Source of the DNA: Saccoglossus kowalevskii
Lineage: Eukaryota > Hemichordata > Enteropneusta > Harrimaniidae
Reading direction: 5' to 3'
Assembly (NCBI RefSeq): GCF_000003605.2
Contig: NW_003119747.1
Coordinates: 1 to 32,157, forward strand
DNA length: 32,157 nt
Shown here: positions 9,051 to 21,565 of the stretch, in pieces
Layout: every line of letters begins with the position of its first letter
Position numbering within the stretch: the stretch's first letter is position 1
Notes under the pieces: model-generated
Told to the model about the DNA's origin: nothing
Databases searched by the model: none
The model's input: the letters and a program-made list of their open reading frames with translations, nothing else
Translations under genes and position numbers: made by a program

Positions 9051-12004
9051 TAGAACTTTTTTTAGATATTTAGACGATATTATCGATAATATCGGAGAAA
9101 AACGAACTGTCCCAATAGTGTCCAGACAGACCTGTCTAATTTCGACATTTTTAGACTTTTTTAGACATTGTTAGACGATATTATCGATAATATCGGAGAA
9201 AAACGAACTGTCCCCATAGTTGCCCAGACAGACCTGTCTAACTTAGACATTTTTAGACTTTTTTAGAAATTGTTAGACGATATTATCGATAATATCGGAG
9301 AAAAACGAACTGTCCCCATAGTTGACCAGACAGACCTGTCTAACTTAGACATTTTTTTGACTTTTTTAGACATTTTTAGACGATATTATCGATAATATCG
9401 TAGAAAAACAAACTGCCTCAATAGTTACCCAGACAGACCTGTCTAGCTTAGACATTTTTTAGACTTTTTTAGACATTGTTAGACGATATTATCGATAATA
9501 TCTGAGAAAAACGAACTGTCCCCATAGTTGCCCAGACAGACCTGTCTAACTTGGACATTTTTTAGACTTTTTTAGACATTGTTAGACGATATTATCGATA
9601 ATATCGGAGAAAAACGAACTGTCCCCATAGTTGCCCAGACAGACCTGTCTAATTTCGACATTTTTAGACTTTTTTAGACATTGTTAGACGATATTATCGA
9701 TAATATCGGAGAAAAACGAACTGTCCCCATAGTTGACCAGACAGACCTGTCTAACTTAGACATTTTTAGACTTTTTTAGACATTGTTAGACGATATTATC
9801 GACAATATCGGAGAAAAACGAACTGTCCCCATAGTTGCCCAGACAGACCTGTCTAATTTCGACATTTTTAGACTTTTTTAGACATTGTTAGACGATATTA
9901 TCGATAATATCGGAGAAAAACGAACTGTCCCAAAAGTTGTCCAGACAGACCTGTCTAACTTAGACTTTTTTAGACATCGTTAGACAATATTATCGATAAT
10001 ATCGTAGAAAAACGAACTGTCTCAATAGTTACCCAGACAGACCTGTCTAGCTTAGACATTTTTTAGACTTTTTTAGACATTGTTAGACGATATTATCGAT
10101 AATATCGGAGAAAAACGAACTGTCCCAATAGTTGTCCAGACAGACCTGTCTAATTACGACATTTTTAGACTTTTTTTAGACATTGTTAGACGATATTATC
10201 GATAATATCGGAGAAAAACGAACTGTCCCCATAGTTGTCCAGACAGACCTGTCTAACTTAGACATTTTTAGACTTTTTTAGACATTTTAGACGATATTAT
10301 CGATAATATCGGAGAAAACGAACTGTCCCAATAGTTGTCCAGACAGACCTGTCTAATTTCGACATTTTTAGAATATTTTAGACATTGTTAGACGATATTA
10401 TCGATAATATCGGAGAAAAACGAACTGTCCCCATAGTTGCCCAGACAGACCTGTCTAACTTAGACATTTTTTAGACTTTTTTAGACATTGTTAGACGATA
10501 TTATCGATAATATCTGAGAAAAACGAACTGTCCCCATAGTTGCCCAGACAGACCTGTCTTACTTAGACTTTTTTAGACATCGTTAGACGATATTATCGAT
10601 AATATCGTAGAAAAACGAACTGTCTCAATAGTTACCCAGACAGACCTGTCTAGCTTAGACATTTTTTAGACTTTTTTAGACATTGTTAGACGATATTATC
10701 GATAATATCTGAGAAAAACGAACTGTCCCCATAGTTGCCCAGACAGACCGGTCTAACTTGGACATTTTTAGACTTTTTTAGACATTTTAGACGATATTAT
10801 CGATAATATCGTAGAAAAACGAACTGTCGCGATAGTTGCCCAGACAAACCTGTCTAACTTAGACATTTTTAGACTTTTTTAGACGTTGTTTGACGATATT
10901 ATCGATAATATCGGAGAAAAACGAACTGTCCCCATAGTTGCCCAGGCAGACCTGTCTAATTTCGACATTTTTAGACTTTTTTAGACATTGTTAGACGATA
11001 TTATCGATAATATCGGAGAAAAACGAACTGTCCCCATAGTTGCCCAGACAGACCTGTCTAACTTAGATATTTTTAGACTTTTTTAGACATTTTAGACGAT
11101 ATTATCGATAATATCGGAGAAAAACGAACTGTCCCAATAGTTGTCCAGACAGACCTGTCTAATTTCGACATTTTTAGACTTTTTTAGACATTGTTAGACG
11201 ATATTATCGATAATATCGGAGAAAAACGAACTGTCCCCATAGTTGCCCAGACAGACCTGTCTAACTCAGACATTTTTAGACTTTTTTAGAAATTGTTAGA
11301 CGATATTATCGATAATATCGGAGAAAAACGAACTGTCCCCATAGTTGACCAGACAGACCTGTCTAACTTAGACATTTTTTTGACTTTTTTAGACATTTTT
11401 AGACGATATTATCGATAATATCGGAGAAAAACGAACTGTCCCAAAAGTTGTCCAGACAGACCTGTCTAACTTAGACTTTTTTAGACATCGTTAGACGATA
11501 TTATCGATAATATCGTAGAAAAACGAACTGTCTCAATAGTTACCCAGACAGACCTGTCAAGCTTAGACATTTTTTAGACTTTTTTAGACATTGTTAGACG
11601 ATATTATCGATAATATCTGAGAAAAACGAACTGTCCCCATAGTTGCCCAGACAGACCTGTCTAGCTTGGACATTTTTAGACTTTTTTAGACATTTTCTCC
11701 GATATTATCGATAATATCGTAGAAAAACGAACTGTCGCGATAGTTGCCCAGACAAACCTGTCTAACTTAGACATTTTTAGACTTTTTTAGACATGTTTAG
11801 ACGATATTATCGATAATATCGGAGAAAAACGAACTGTCCCAATAGTTGTCCAGACAGACCTGTCTAATTTCGACATTTTTAGACTTTTTTAGACATTGCT
11901 AGACGATATTATCGATAATATCGGAGAAAAACGAACTGTCCCCATAGTTGCCCAGACAGACCTGTCTAACTTAGACATTTTTAGACTTTTTTTAGACATT
12001 TTTA
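9051..12004 (+). repeat. Array block III: A-A2-E-D-A-C module zone
   Basis: This stretch carries the order that dominates the right two thirds of the window: A with AAATTG, A2 with TTTTTTTGAC, E (92 bp), D (CGTAG head), A with CTGAG head and CTTGGAC tail, C with AGACAAACC, then A and B. It holds the first copy of the CGACAAT module (9554-9883), the 12-kb-duplicated segment (10790-11560), and an enlarged palindrome at 11693. Confidence 0.85.
11693..11726. repeat. Enlarged 34-bp quasi-palindrome
   Basis: The usual TAGACGAT before the palindrome is replaced by TTTTCTCCGAT. The new left flank TTTTCTC pairs with the right flank TAGAAAA except at one base, extending the symmetric region from 20 to 34 bp. 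TTTTCTCCG is the exact reverse complement of CGGAGAAAA, the sequence that normally follows the palindrome, so the left flank looks copied from the right. Confidence 0.85.
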
Positions 12005-13105
12005 GACGATATTATCGATAATATCGGAGAAAAACGAACTGTCCCAATAGTTGTCCAGACAGACCTGTATAATTTCGACATTTTTAGACTTTTTTAGACA
12101 TTGTTAGACGATATTATCGATAATATCGGAGAAAAACGAACTGTCCTCATAGTTGCCCAGACAGACCTGTCTAACTTAGACATTTTTAGACTTTTTAGAC
12201 ATTGTTAGACGATATTATCGATAATATCGGAGAAAAACGAACTGTCCCCATAGTTGACCAGACAGACCTGTCTAACTTAGACATTTTTAGACTTTTTTAG
12301 ATATTTTTAGACGATATTATCGATAATATCGGAGAAAAACGAACTGTCCCAAAAGTTGTCCAGACAGACCTGTCTAACTTAGACTTTTTTAGACATCGTT
12401 AGACGATATTATCGATAATATCGTAGAAAAACGAACTGTCTCAATAGTTACCCAGACAGACCTGTCTAATTTCGACATTTTTAGACTTTCTTAGACATTG
12501 TTAGACGATATTATCGATAATATCGGAGAAAAACGAACTGTTCCCATAGTTGTCCAGACAGACCTGTCTAACTTAGACATTTTTAGACTTTTTTTAGACA
12601 TTTTTAGACGATATTATCGATAATATCGGAGAAAAACGAACTGTCCCAATAGTTGTCCAGACAGACCTGTATAATTTCGACATTTTTAGACTTTTTTAGA
12701 CATTGTTAGACGATATTATCGATAATATCGGAGAAAAACGAACTGTCCTCATAGTTGCCCAGACAGACCTGTCTAACTTAGACATTTTTAGACTTTTTAG
12801 ACATTGTTAGACGATATTATCGATAATATCGGAGAAAAACGAACTGTCCCCATAGTTGACCAGACAGACCTGTCTAACTTAGACATTTTTAGACTTTTTT
12901 AGATATTTTTAGACGATATTATCGATAATATCGGAGAAAAACGAACTGTCCCAAAAGTTGTCCAGACAGACCTGTCTAACTTAGACTTTTTTAGACATCG
13001 TTAGACGATATTATCGATAATATCGTAGAAAAACGAACTGTCTCAATAGTTACCCAGACAGACCTGTCTAATTTCAACATTTTTAGACTTTTTTAGACTT
13101 TGTTA
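12005..13105 (+). repeat. Array block IV: 602-bp tandem duplication
   Basis: Two successive copies start at 12005 and 12607. They share rare variants at a constant 602-bp offset: CTGTATAAT at 12065 and 12667, CCTCATAG near 12143 and 12745, a shortened T-run (TTTTTAGACATTG), and TTTAGATATTTT near 12297 and 12899. Copy one is six monomers; copy two keeps five before the 616-bp repeat takes over at 13106. Confidence 0.9.
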
Positions 13106-14332
13106 GACGATATTATCGATAATATCTGAGAAAAACGAACTGTCCCCATAGTTGCCCAGACAGACCTGTCTAGCTCAGACATTTTTTAGACTTTTTTAGA
13201 CATTGTTAGACGATATTATCGATAATATCTGAGAAAAACGAACTGCCCCCATAGTTGCCCAGACAGACCTGTCTAACTTAGACATTTTTAGACTTTTTTT
13301 TAGAAATTTTTAGACGATATTATCGATAATATTGGAGAAAACGAACTGTCCCAATTGTGTCCAGACAGACCTGTCTAACTTAGACATTTTTAGACTTTTT
13401 AGACATTTTAGACGATATTATCGATATTATCGGAGAAAAACGAACTGTCGCGATAGTGCCCAGACAAACCTGTCGAACTTAGACATTTTTTAGACTTTTT
13501 TAGACATTGTTAGACGATATTATCGATAATATCGGAGAAAAACGAACTGTCCCCATAGTTGACCAGACAGACCTGTCTAACTTAGACATTTTTAGACTTT
13601 TTTAGACATTTTTAGACGATATTATCAATAATATCGGAGAAAAACGAACTGTCCCAATAGTTGTCCAGACAGACCTGTCTAATTTCGACATTTTTAGACT
13701 TTTTTAGACATTGTTAGACGATATTATCGATAATATCTGAGAAAAACGAACTGTCCCCATAGTTGCCCAGACAGACCTGTCTAGCTCAGACATTTTTTAG
13801 ACTTTTTTAGACATTGTTAGACGATATTATCGATAATATCTGAGAAAAACGAACTGCCCCCATAGTTGCCCAGACAGACCTGTCTAACTTAGACATTTTT
13901 AGACTTTTTTTTAGAAATTTTTAGACGATATTATCGATAATATCGGAGAAAAACGAACTGTCCCAATTGTTGTCCAGACAGACCTGTCTAACTTAGACAT
14001 TTTTAGACTTTTTTAGACATTTTTAGACGATATTATCGATATTATCGGAGAAAAACGAACTGTCGCGATAGTTGCCCAGACAAACCTGTCGAACTTAGAC
14101 ATTTTTTAGACTTTTTTAGACATTGTTAGACGATATTATCGATAATATCGGAGAAAAACGAACTGTCCCCATAGTTGACCAGACAGACCTGTCTAACTTA
14201 GACATTTTTAGACTTTTTTAGACATTTTTAGACGATATTATCGATAATATCGGAGAAAAACGAACTGTCCCAATAGTTGTCCAGACAGACCTGTCTAATT
14301 TCGACATTTTTAGACTTTTTTAGACATTGTTA
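13106..14332 (+). repeat. Array block V: second island of the 616-bp repeat
   Basis: The same six-monomer order as at 7533 recurs, with unit starts at 13106, 13717 and 14333 (611 and 616 bp). The first copy is short because of several one-base deletions at 13336-13457 (GAGAAAACG, ATTGTGTCC, ATAGTGCC and shortened T-runs). The island is embedded between modules of the other type, so it was probably moved or duplicated from the left-hand locus. Confidence 0.9.
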
Positions 14333-17300
14333 GACGATATTATCGATAATATCGGAGAAAAACGAACTGTCCCCATAGTTGCCCAGACAGACCTGTCTAA
14401 CTTAGACATTTTTAGACTTTTTTAGACATTGTTAGACGATATTATCGATAATATCGGAGAAAAACGAACTGTCCCCATAGTTGACCAGACAGACCCGTCT
14501 AACTTAGACATTTTTAGACTTTTTTTAGACATTTTTAGACGATATTATCGATAATATCGGAGAAAAACGAACTGTCCCAATAGTTGTCCAGACAGACCTG
14601 TCTAATTTCGACATTTTTAGACTTTTTTAGACATCGTTAGACGATATTATCGATAATATCGTAGAAAAACGAACTGTCTCAATAGTTACCCAGACAGACC
14701 TGTCTAATTTCGACATTTTTAGACTTTTTTAGACTTTGTTAGACGATATTATCGATAATATCGGAGAAAAACGAACTGTCCCCATAGTTGCCCAGACAGA
14801 CCTGTCTAATTTCGACATTTTTAGACTTTTTTAGACATTGTTAGACGATATTATCGATAATATCGGAGAAAAACGAACTGTCCCCATAGTTGCCCAGACA
14901 GACCTGTCTAACTTAGACATTTTTAGACTTTTTTAGACATTTTAGACGATATTATCGATAATATCTGAGAAAAACGAACTGTCCCAATAGTTGTCCAGAC
15001 AGACCTGTCTAATTTCGACATTTTTAGACTTTTTTAGACATTGTTAGACGATATTATCGATAATATCGGAGAAAAACGAACTGTCCCCATAGTTGCCCAG
15101 ACAGACCTGTCTAACTTAGACATTTTTTTGACTTTTTTAGACATTTTTAGACGATATTATCGATAATATCGGAGAAAAACGAACTGCCCCAAAAGTTGTC
15201 CAGACAGACCTGTCTAACTTAGACTTTTTTAGACATCGTTAGACGATATTATCGATAATATCGTAGAAAAACAAACTGCCTCAATAGTTACCCAGACAGA
15301 CCTGTCTAGCTTAGACATTTTTTAGACTTTTTTAGACATTGTTAGACGATATTATCGATAATATAGTAGAAAAACGAACTGTCCCCATAGTTGCCCAGAC
15401 AGACCTGTCTAACTTGGACATTTTTTAGACTTTTTTAGACATTGTTTGACGATATTATCGATAATATCGGAGAAAAACGAACTGTCCCCATAGTTGCCCA
15501 GACAGACCTGTCTAACTTAGACATTTTTAGACTTTTTTAGACATTTTAGACGATATTATCGATAATATCGGAGAAAAACGAACTGTGCAAATAGTTGTCC
15601 AGACAGACCTGTCTAATTTCGACATTTTTAGACTTTTTTAGACATTGTTAGACGATATTATCTATAACATCGGAGAAAAACGAACTGTCCCCATAGTTGC
15701 CCAGACAGACCTGTCTAACTTAGACATTTTTAGACTTTTTTAGAAATTGTTAGACGATATTATCGATAATATCGAAGAAAAACGAAATGTCCCAATAGTT
15801 GTCCAGACAGACCTGTCTAATTTCGACATTTTTAGACTTTTTTAGACATTGTTAGACGATATTATCGATAATATCGGAGAAAAACGAACTGTCCCCATAG
15901 TTGCCCAGACAGACCTGTCTAACTTAGACATTTTTAGACTTTTTTTAGATATTTTAGACGATATTATCGATAATATCGGAGAAAAACGAACTGTCCCAAT
16001 AGTTGTCCAGACAGACCTGTCTAATTTCGACATTTTTAGACTTTTTTAGACATTGTTAGACGATATTATCGATAATATCGGAGAAAAACGAACTGTCCCC
16101 ATAGTTGCCCAGACAGACCTGTCTAACTTAGACATTTTTAGACTTTTTTAGAAATTGTTAGACGATATTATCGATAATATCGGAGAAAAACGAACTGTCC
16201 CCATAGTTGACCAGACAGACCTGTCTAACTTAGACATTTTTTTGACTTTTTTAGACATTTTTAGACGATATTATCGATAATATCGGAGAAAAACGAACTG
16301 CCCCAAAAGTTGTCCAGACAGACCTGTCTAACTTAGACTTTTTTAGACATCGTTAGACGATATTATCGATAATATCGTAGAAAAACAAACTGCCTCAATA
16401 GTTACCCAGACAGACCTGTCTAGCTTAGACATTTTTTAGACTTTTTTAGACATTGTTAGACGATATTATCGATAATATCGGAGAAAAACGAACTGTCCCC
16501 ATAGTTGCCCAGACAGACCTGTCTAATTTCGACATTTTTAGACTTTTTTAGACATTGTTAGACGATATTATCGATAATATCGGAGAAAAACGAACTGTCC
16601 CCATAGTTGACCAGACAGACCTGTCTAACTTAGACATTTTTAGACTTTTTTAGACATTGTTAGACGATATTATCGACAATATCGGAGAAAAACGAACTGT
16701 CCCCATAGTTGCCCAGACAGACCTGTCTAATTTCGACATTTTTAGACTTTTTTAGACATTTTAGACGATATTATCGATAATATCGTAGAAAAACGAACTG
16801 TCTCAATAGTTACCCAGACAGACCTGTATAACTTCGACATTTTTAGACTTTTTTAGACATTGTTAGACGATATTATCGATAATATCGTAGAAAAACGAAC
16901 TGTCCCCATAGTTGCCCAGACAGACCTGTCTAGCTCAGACATTTTTTAGACTTTTTTAGACATTGTTAGACGATATTATCGATAATATCTGAGAACAACG
17001 AACTGTCCCCATAGTTGCCCAGACAGACCTGTCTAACTTAGACATTTTTAGACTTTTTTAGACATTGTTAGACGATATTATCGATAATATCGGAGAAAAA
17101 CGAACTGTCCCCATAGTTGCCCAGACAGACCTGTCTAACTTAGACATTTTTAGACTTTTTTAGACATTGTTAGACGATATTATCGATAATATCGGAGAAA
17201 AACGAACTGTCCCCATAGTTGACCAGACAGACCTGTCTAACTTAGACATTTTTAGACTTTTTTAGACATTTTTAGACGATATTATCGATAATATCGGAGA

Positions 17301-17580
17301 AAAACGAACTGTCCCAAAAGTTGTCCAGACAGACCTGTCTAACTTATACTTTTTTAGACATCGTTAGACAATATTATCGATAATATCGTAGAAAAACGAA
17401 CTGTCGCAATAGTTACCCAGACAGACCTGTCTAGCTTAGACATTTTTTAGACTTTTTTAGACATTGTTAGACGATATTATCGATAATATCGGAGAAAAAC
17501 GAACTGTCCCCATAGTTGACCAGACAGACCTGTCTAACTTAGACATTTTTAGACTTTTTTAGACATATTTAGACGATATT
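14333..17580 (+). repeat. Array block VI: mixed A/B/A2/E/D zone
   Basis: Monomers follow the A-A2-E-D pattern with frequent B copies. Segment 15448-15945 reappears at 18784-19281 (offset 3336). The CGACAAT module is at 16428-16868, and 17067-17580 is the left part of a segment shared with 23826-24399 (offset 6759; it runs on to about 17640). No unrelated sequence is present. Confidence 0.85.
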
Positions 17581-20500
17581 ATCGATAATATCGGAGAAAA
17601 ACGAACTGTCCCAATAGTTGTCCAGACAGACCTGTCTAATTTCGACATTTTTAGAATTTTTTAGACATTGTTAGACGATATTATAGATAATATCGGAGAA
17701 AAACGAACTGTCCCCATAGTTGCCCAGACAGACCTGTCTAACTTAGACATTTTTAGACTTTTTTAGACATTTTAGACGATATTATCGATAATATCGGAGA
17801 AAAACGAACTGTCCCAATAGTTGTCCAGACAGACCTGTCTAATTTCGATATTTTTAGACTTTTTCAGACATTGTTAGACGATATTATCGATAATATCTGA
17901 GAAAAACGAACTGTCCCCATAGTTGCACAGACAGACCTGTCTAACTTGGACATTTTTAGACTTTTTTAGACATTTTAGACGATATTATCGATAATATCGT
18001 AGAAAAACGAACTGTCGCGATAGTTGCCCAGACAAACCTGTCTAACTTAGACATTTTTAGACTTTTTTAGACATTGTTTGACGATATTATCGATAATATC
18101 GGAGAAAAACGAACTGTCCCCATAGTTGCCCTGACAGACCTGTCTAATTTCGACATTTTTAGACTTTTTTAGACATTGTTAGACGATATTATCGATAATA
18201 TCGGAGAAAAACGAACTGTCCCCATAGTTGACCAGACAGACCTGTCTAACTTAGACATTTTTAGACTTTTTTAGACATTTTAGACGATATTATCGATAAT
18301 ATCTGAGAAAAACGAACTGTCTCAATAGTTACCCAGACAGACCTGTCTAGCTTAGACATTTTTTAGATTTTTTTAGACATTTTTAGACGATATTATCGAT
18401 AATATCGGAGAAAAACGAACTGTCCCAAAAGTTGTCCAGACAGACCTGTCTAACTTAGACTTTTTTAGACATCGTTAGACGATATTATCGATAATATCGT
18501 AGAAAAACGAACTGCCTCAATAGTTACCCAGACAGACCAGTCTAGCTTAGACATTTTTTAGACTTTTTTAGACATTGTTAGACGATATTATCGATAATAT
18601 CTGAGAAAAACGAACTGTCCCCATAGTTGCCCAGACAGACCTGTCTAACTTGGACATTTTTAGACTTTTTTAGACATTTTAGACGATATTATCGATAATA
18701 TAGTAGAAAAACGAACTGTCGCGATAGTTGCCCAGACAAACCTGTCTAACTTAGACATTTTTAGACTTTTTTAGACGTTGTTTGACGATATTATCGATAA
18801 TATCGGAGAAAAACGAACTGTCCCCATAGTTGCCCAGACAGACCTGTCTAACTTAGACATTTTTAGACTTTTTTAGACATTTTAGACGATATTATCGATA
18901 ATATCGGAGAAAAACGAACTGTGCAAATAGTTGTCCAGACAGACCTGTCTAATTTCGACATTTTTAGACTTTTTTAGACATTGTTAGACGATATTATCGA
19001 TAACATCGGAGAAAAACGAACTGTCCCCATAGTTGCCCAGACAGACCTGTCTAACTTAGACATTTTTAGACTTTTTTAGAAATTGTTAGACGATATTATC
19101 GATAATATCGAAGAAAAACGAAATGTCCCAATAGTTGTCCAGACAGACCTGTCTAATTTCGACATTTTTAGACTTTTTTAGACATTGTTAGACGATATTA
19201 TCGATAATATCGGAGAAAAACGAACTGTCCCCATAGTTGCCCAGACAGACCTGTCTAACTTAGACATTTTTAGACTTTTTTTAGAAATTGTTAGACGATA
19301 TTATCGATAATATCGGAGAAAAAACGAACTGTCCCCATAGTTGACCAGACAGACCTGTCTAACTTAGACATTTTTAGACTTTTTTAGACATTTTTAGACG
19401 ATATTATCGATAATATCGGAGAAAAACGAACTGTCCCAATAGTTGTCCAGACAGACCTGTCTAATTTCGACATTTTTAGACTTTTTTAGACATTGTTAGA
19501 CGATATTATCGATAATATCGGAGAAAAACGAACTGTACCCATAGTTGCCCAGACAGACCTGTCTAACTTAGACATTTTTAGACTTTTTTAGACCTTGTTA
19601 GACGATATTATCGATAATATCGGAGAAAAACGAACTGTCCCCATAGTTGACCAGACAGACCTCTCTAACTTAGACATGTTTAGACTTTTTTAGACATTGT
19701 TAGACGATATTATCGATAATATCGGAGAAAAACGAACTGTCCCCATAGTTACCCAGACAGACCTGTCTAACTTAGACATTTTTAGACTTTTTTAGACATT
19801 TTTAGACGATATTATCGATAATATCGGAGAAAAACGAACTGTCGCGATAGTTGTCCAGACAGACCTGTCTAACTTAGACTTTTTTAGACATCGTTAGACG
19901 ATATTATCGATAATATCGTAGAAAAACGAACTGTCTCAATAGTTACCCAGACAGACCTGTCTAGCTTAGACATTTTTTAGACTTTTTTAGACATTGTTAG
20001 ACGATATTATCGATAATATCTGAGAAAAACGAACTGTCCCCATAATTGCCCAGACAGACCTGTCTAACTTGGACATTTTTAGACTTTTTTTAGACATTTT
20101 AGACGATATTATCGATAATATCGTAGAAAAACGAACTGTCGCGATAGTTGCCCAGACAAACCTGTCTAACTTAGACATTTTTAGACTTTTTTAGACATTG
20201 TTAGACGATATTATGGATAATATCGGAGAAAAACGAACTGTCCCCATAGTTGCCCAGACAGACCTGTCTAACTTAGACATTTTTTTGACTTTTTTAGACA
20301 TTTTTAGACGATATTATCGATAATATCGGAGAAAAACGAACTGTCCCAATAGTTGTCCAGACAGACCTGTCTAATTTCGACATTTTTAGACTTTTTTAGA
20401 CATTGTTAGACGATGTTATCGATAATATCGGAGAAAAACGAACTGTCCCCATAGTTGCCCAGACAGACCTGTCTAACTTAGACATTTTTAGACTTTTTTA

Positions 20501-21565
20501 GACATTTTAGACGATATTATCGATAATATCGGAGAAAAACGAACTGTCCCAATAGTTGTCCAGACAGACCTGTCTAATTTCGACATTTTTAGACTTTTTC
20601 AGACATTGTTAGACGATATTATCGATAATATCTGAGAAAAACGAACTGTCCCCATAGTTGCACAGACAGACCTGTCTAACTTGGACATTTTTAGACTTTT
20701 TTAGACATTTTAGACGATATTATCGATAATATCGTAGAAAAACGAACTGTCGCGATAGTTGCCCAGACAAACCTGTCTAACTTAGACATTTTTAGACTTT
20801 TTTAGACATTGTTTGACGATATTATCGATAATATCGGAGAAAAACGAACTGTCCCCATAGTTGCCCAGACAGACCTGTCTAATTTCGACATTTTTAGACT
20901 TTTTTAGACATTGTTAGACGATATTATCGATAATATCGGAGAAAAACGAACTGTCCCCATAGTTGACCAGACAGACCTGTCTAACTTAGACATTTTTAGA
21001 CTTTTTTAGACATTTTAGACGATATTATCGATAATATCTGAGAAAAACGAACTGTCTCAATAGTTACCCAGACAGACCTGTCTAGCTTAGACATTTTTTA
21101 GATTTTTTTAGACATTTTTAGACGATATTATCGATAATATCGGAGAAAAACGAACTGTCCCAAAAGTTGTCCAGACAGATCTGTCTAACTTAGACTTTTT
21201 TAGACATCGTTAGACGATATTATCGATAATATCGTAGAAAAACGAACTGCCTCAATAGTTACCCAGACAGACCAGTCTAGCTTAGACATTTTTTAGACTT
21301 TTTTAGACATTGTTAGACGATATTATCGATAATATCTGAGAAAAACGAACTGTCCCCATAGTTGCCCAGACAGACCTGTCTAACTTGGACATTTTTAGAC
21401 TTTTTTAGACATTTTAGACGATATTATCGATAATATAGTAGAAAAACGAACTGTCGCGATAGTTGCCCAGACAAACCTGTCTAACTTAGACATTTTTAGA
21501 CTTTTTTAGACGTTGTTTGACGATATTATCGATAATATCGGAGAAAAACGAACTGTCCCCATAGT
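17580..21565 (+). repeat. Array block VII: ~1.25-kb segments 2735 bp apart
   Basis: Segments of about 17580-18830 and 20315-21565 share rare variants at a constant offset of 2735: TTTTCAGAC at 17865 and 20600, TTGCACAG at 17927 and 20662, GACCAGTC at 18539 and 21274, and TATAGTAG at 18701 and 21436. The stretch between them holds the second copy of the 3336-bp pair and other A/A2/D monomers. Confidence 0.88.

Noticed and set aside
19987-20178. Minus-strand open frames of about 63 codons (also 15842-16033 and 29319-29510)
   Set aside because: They are antisense readings of the same monomers with repeated peptide halves and no independent coding evidence.
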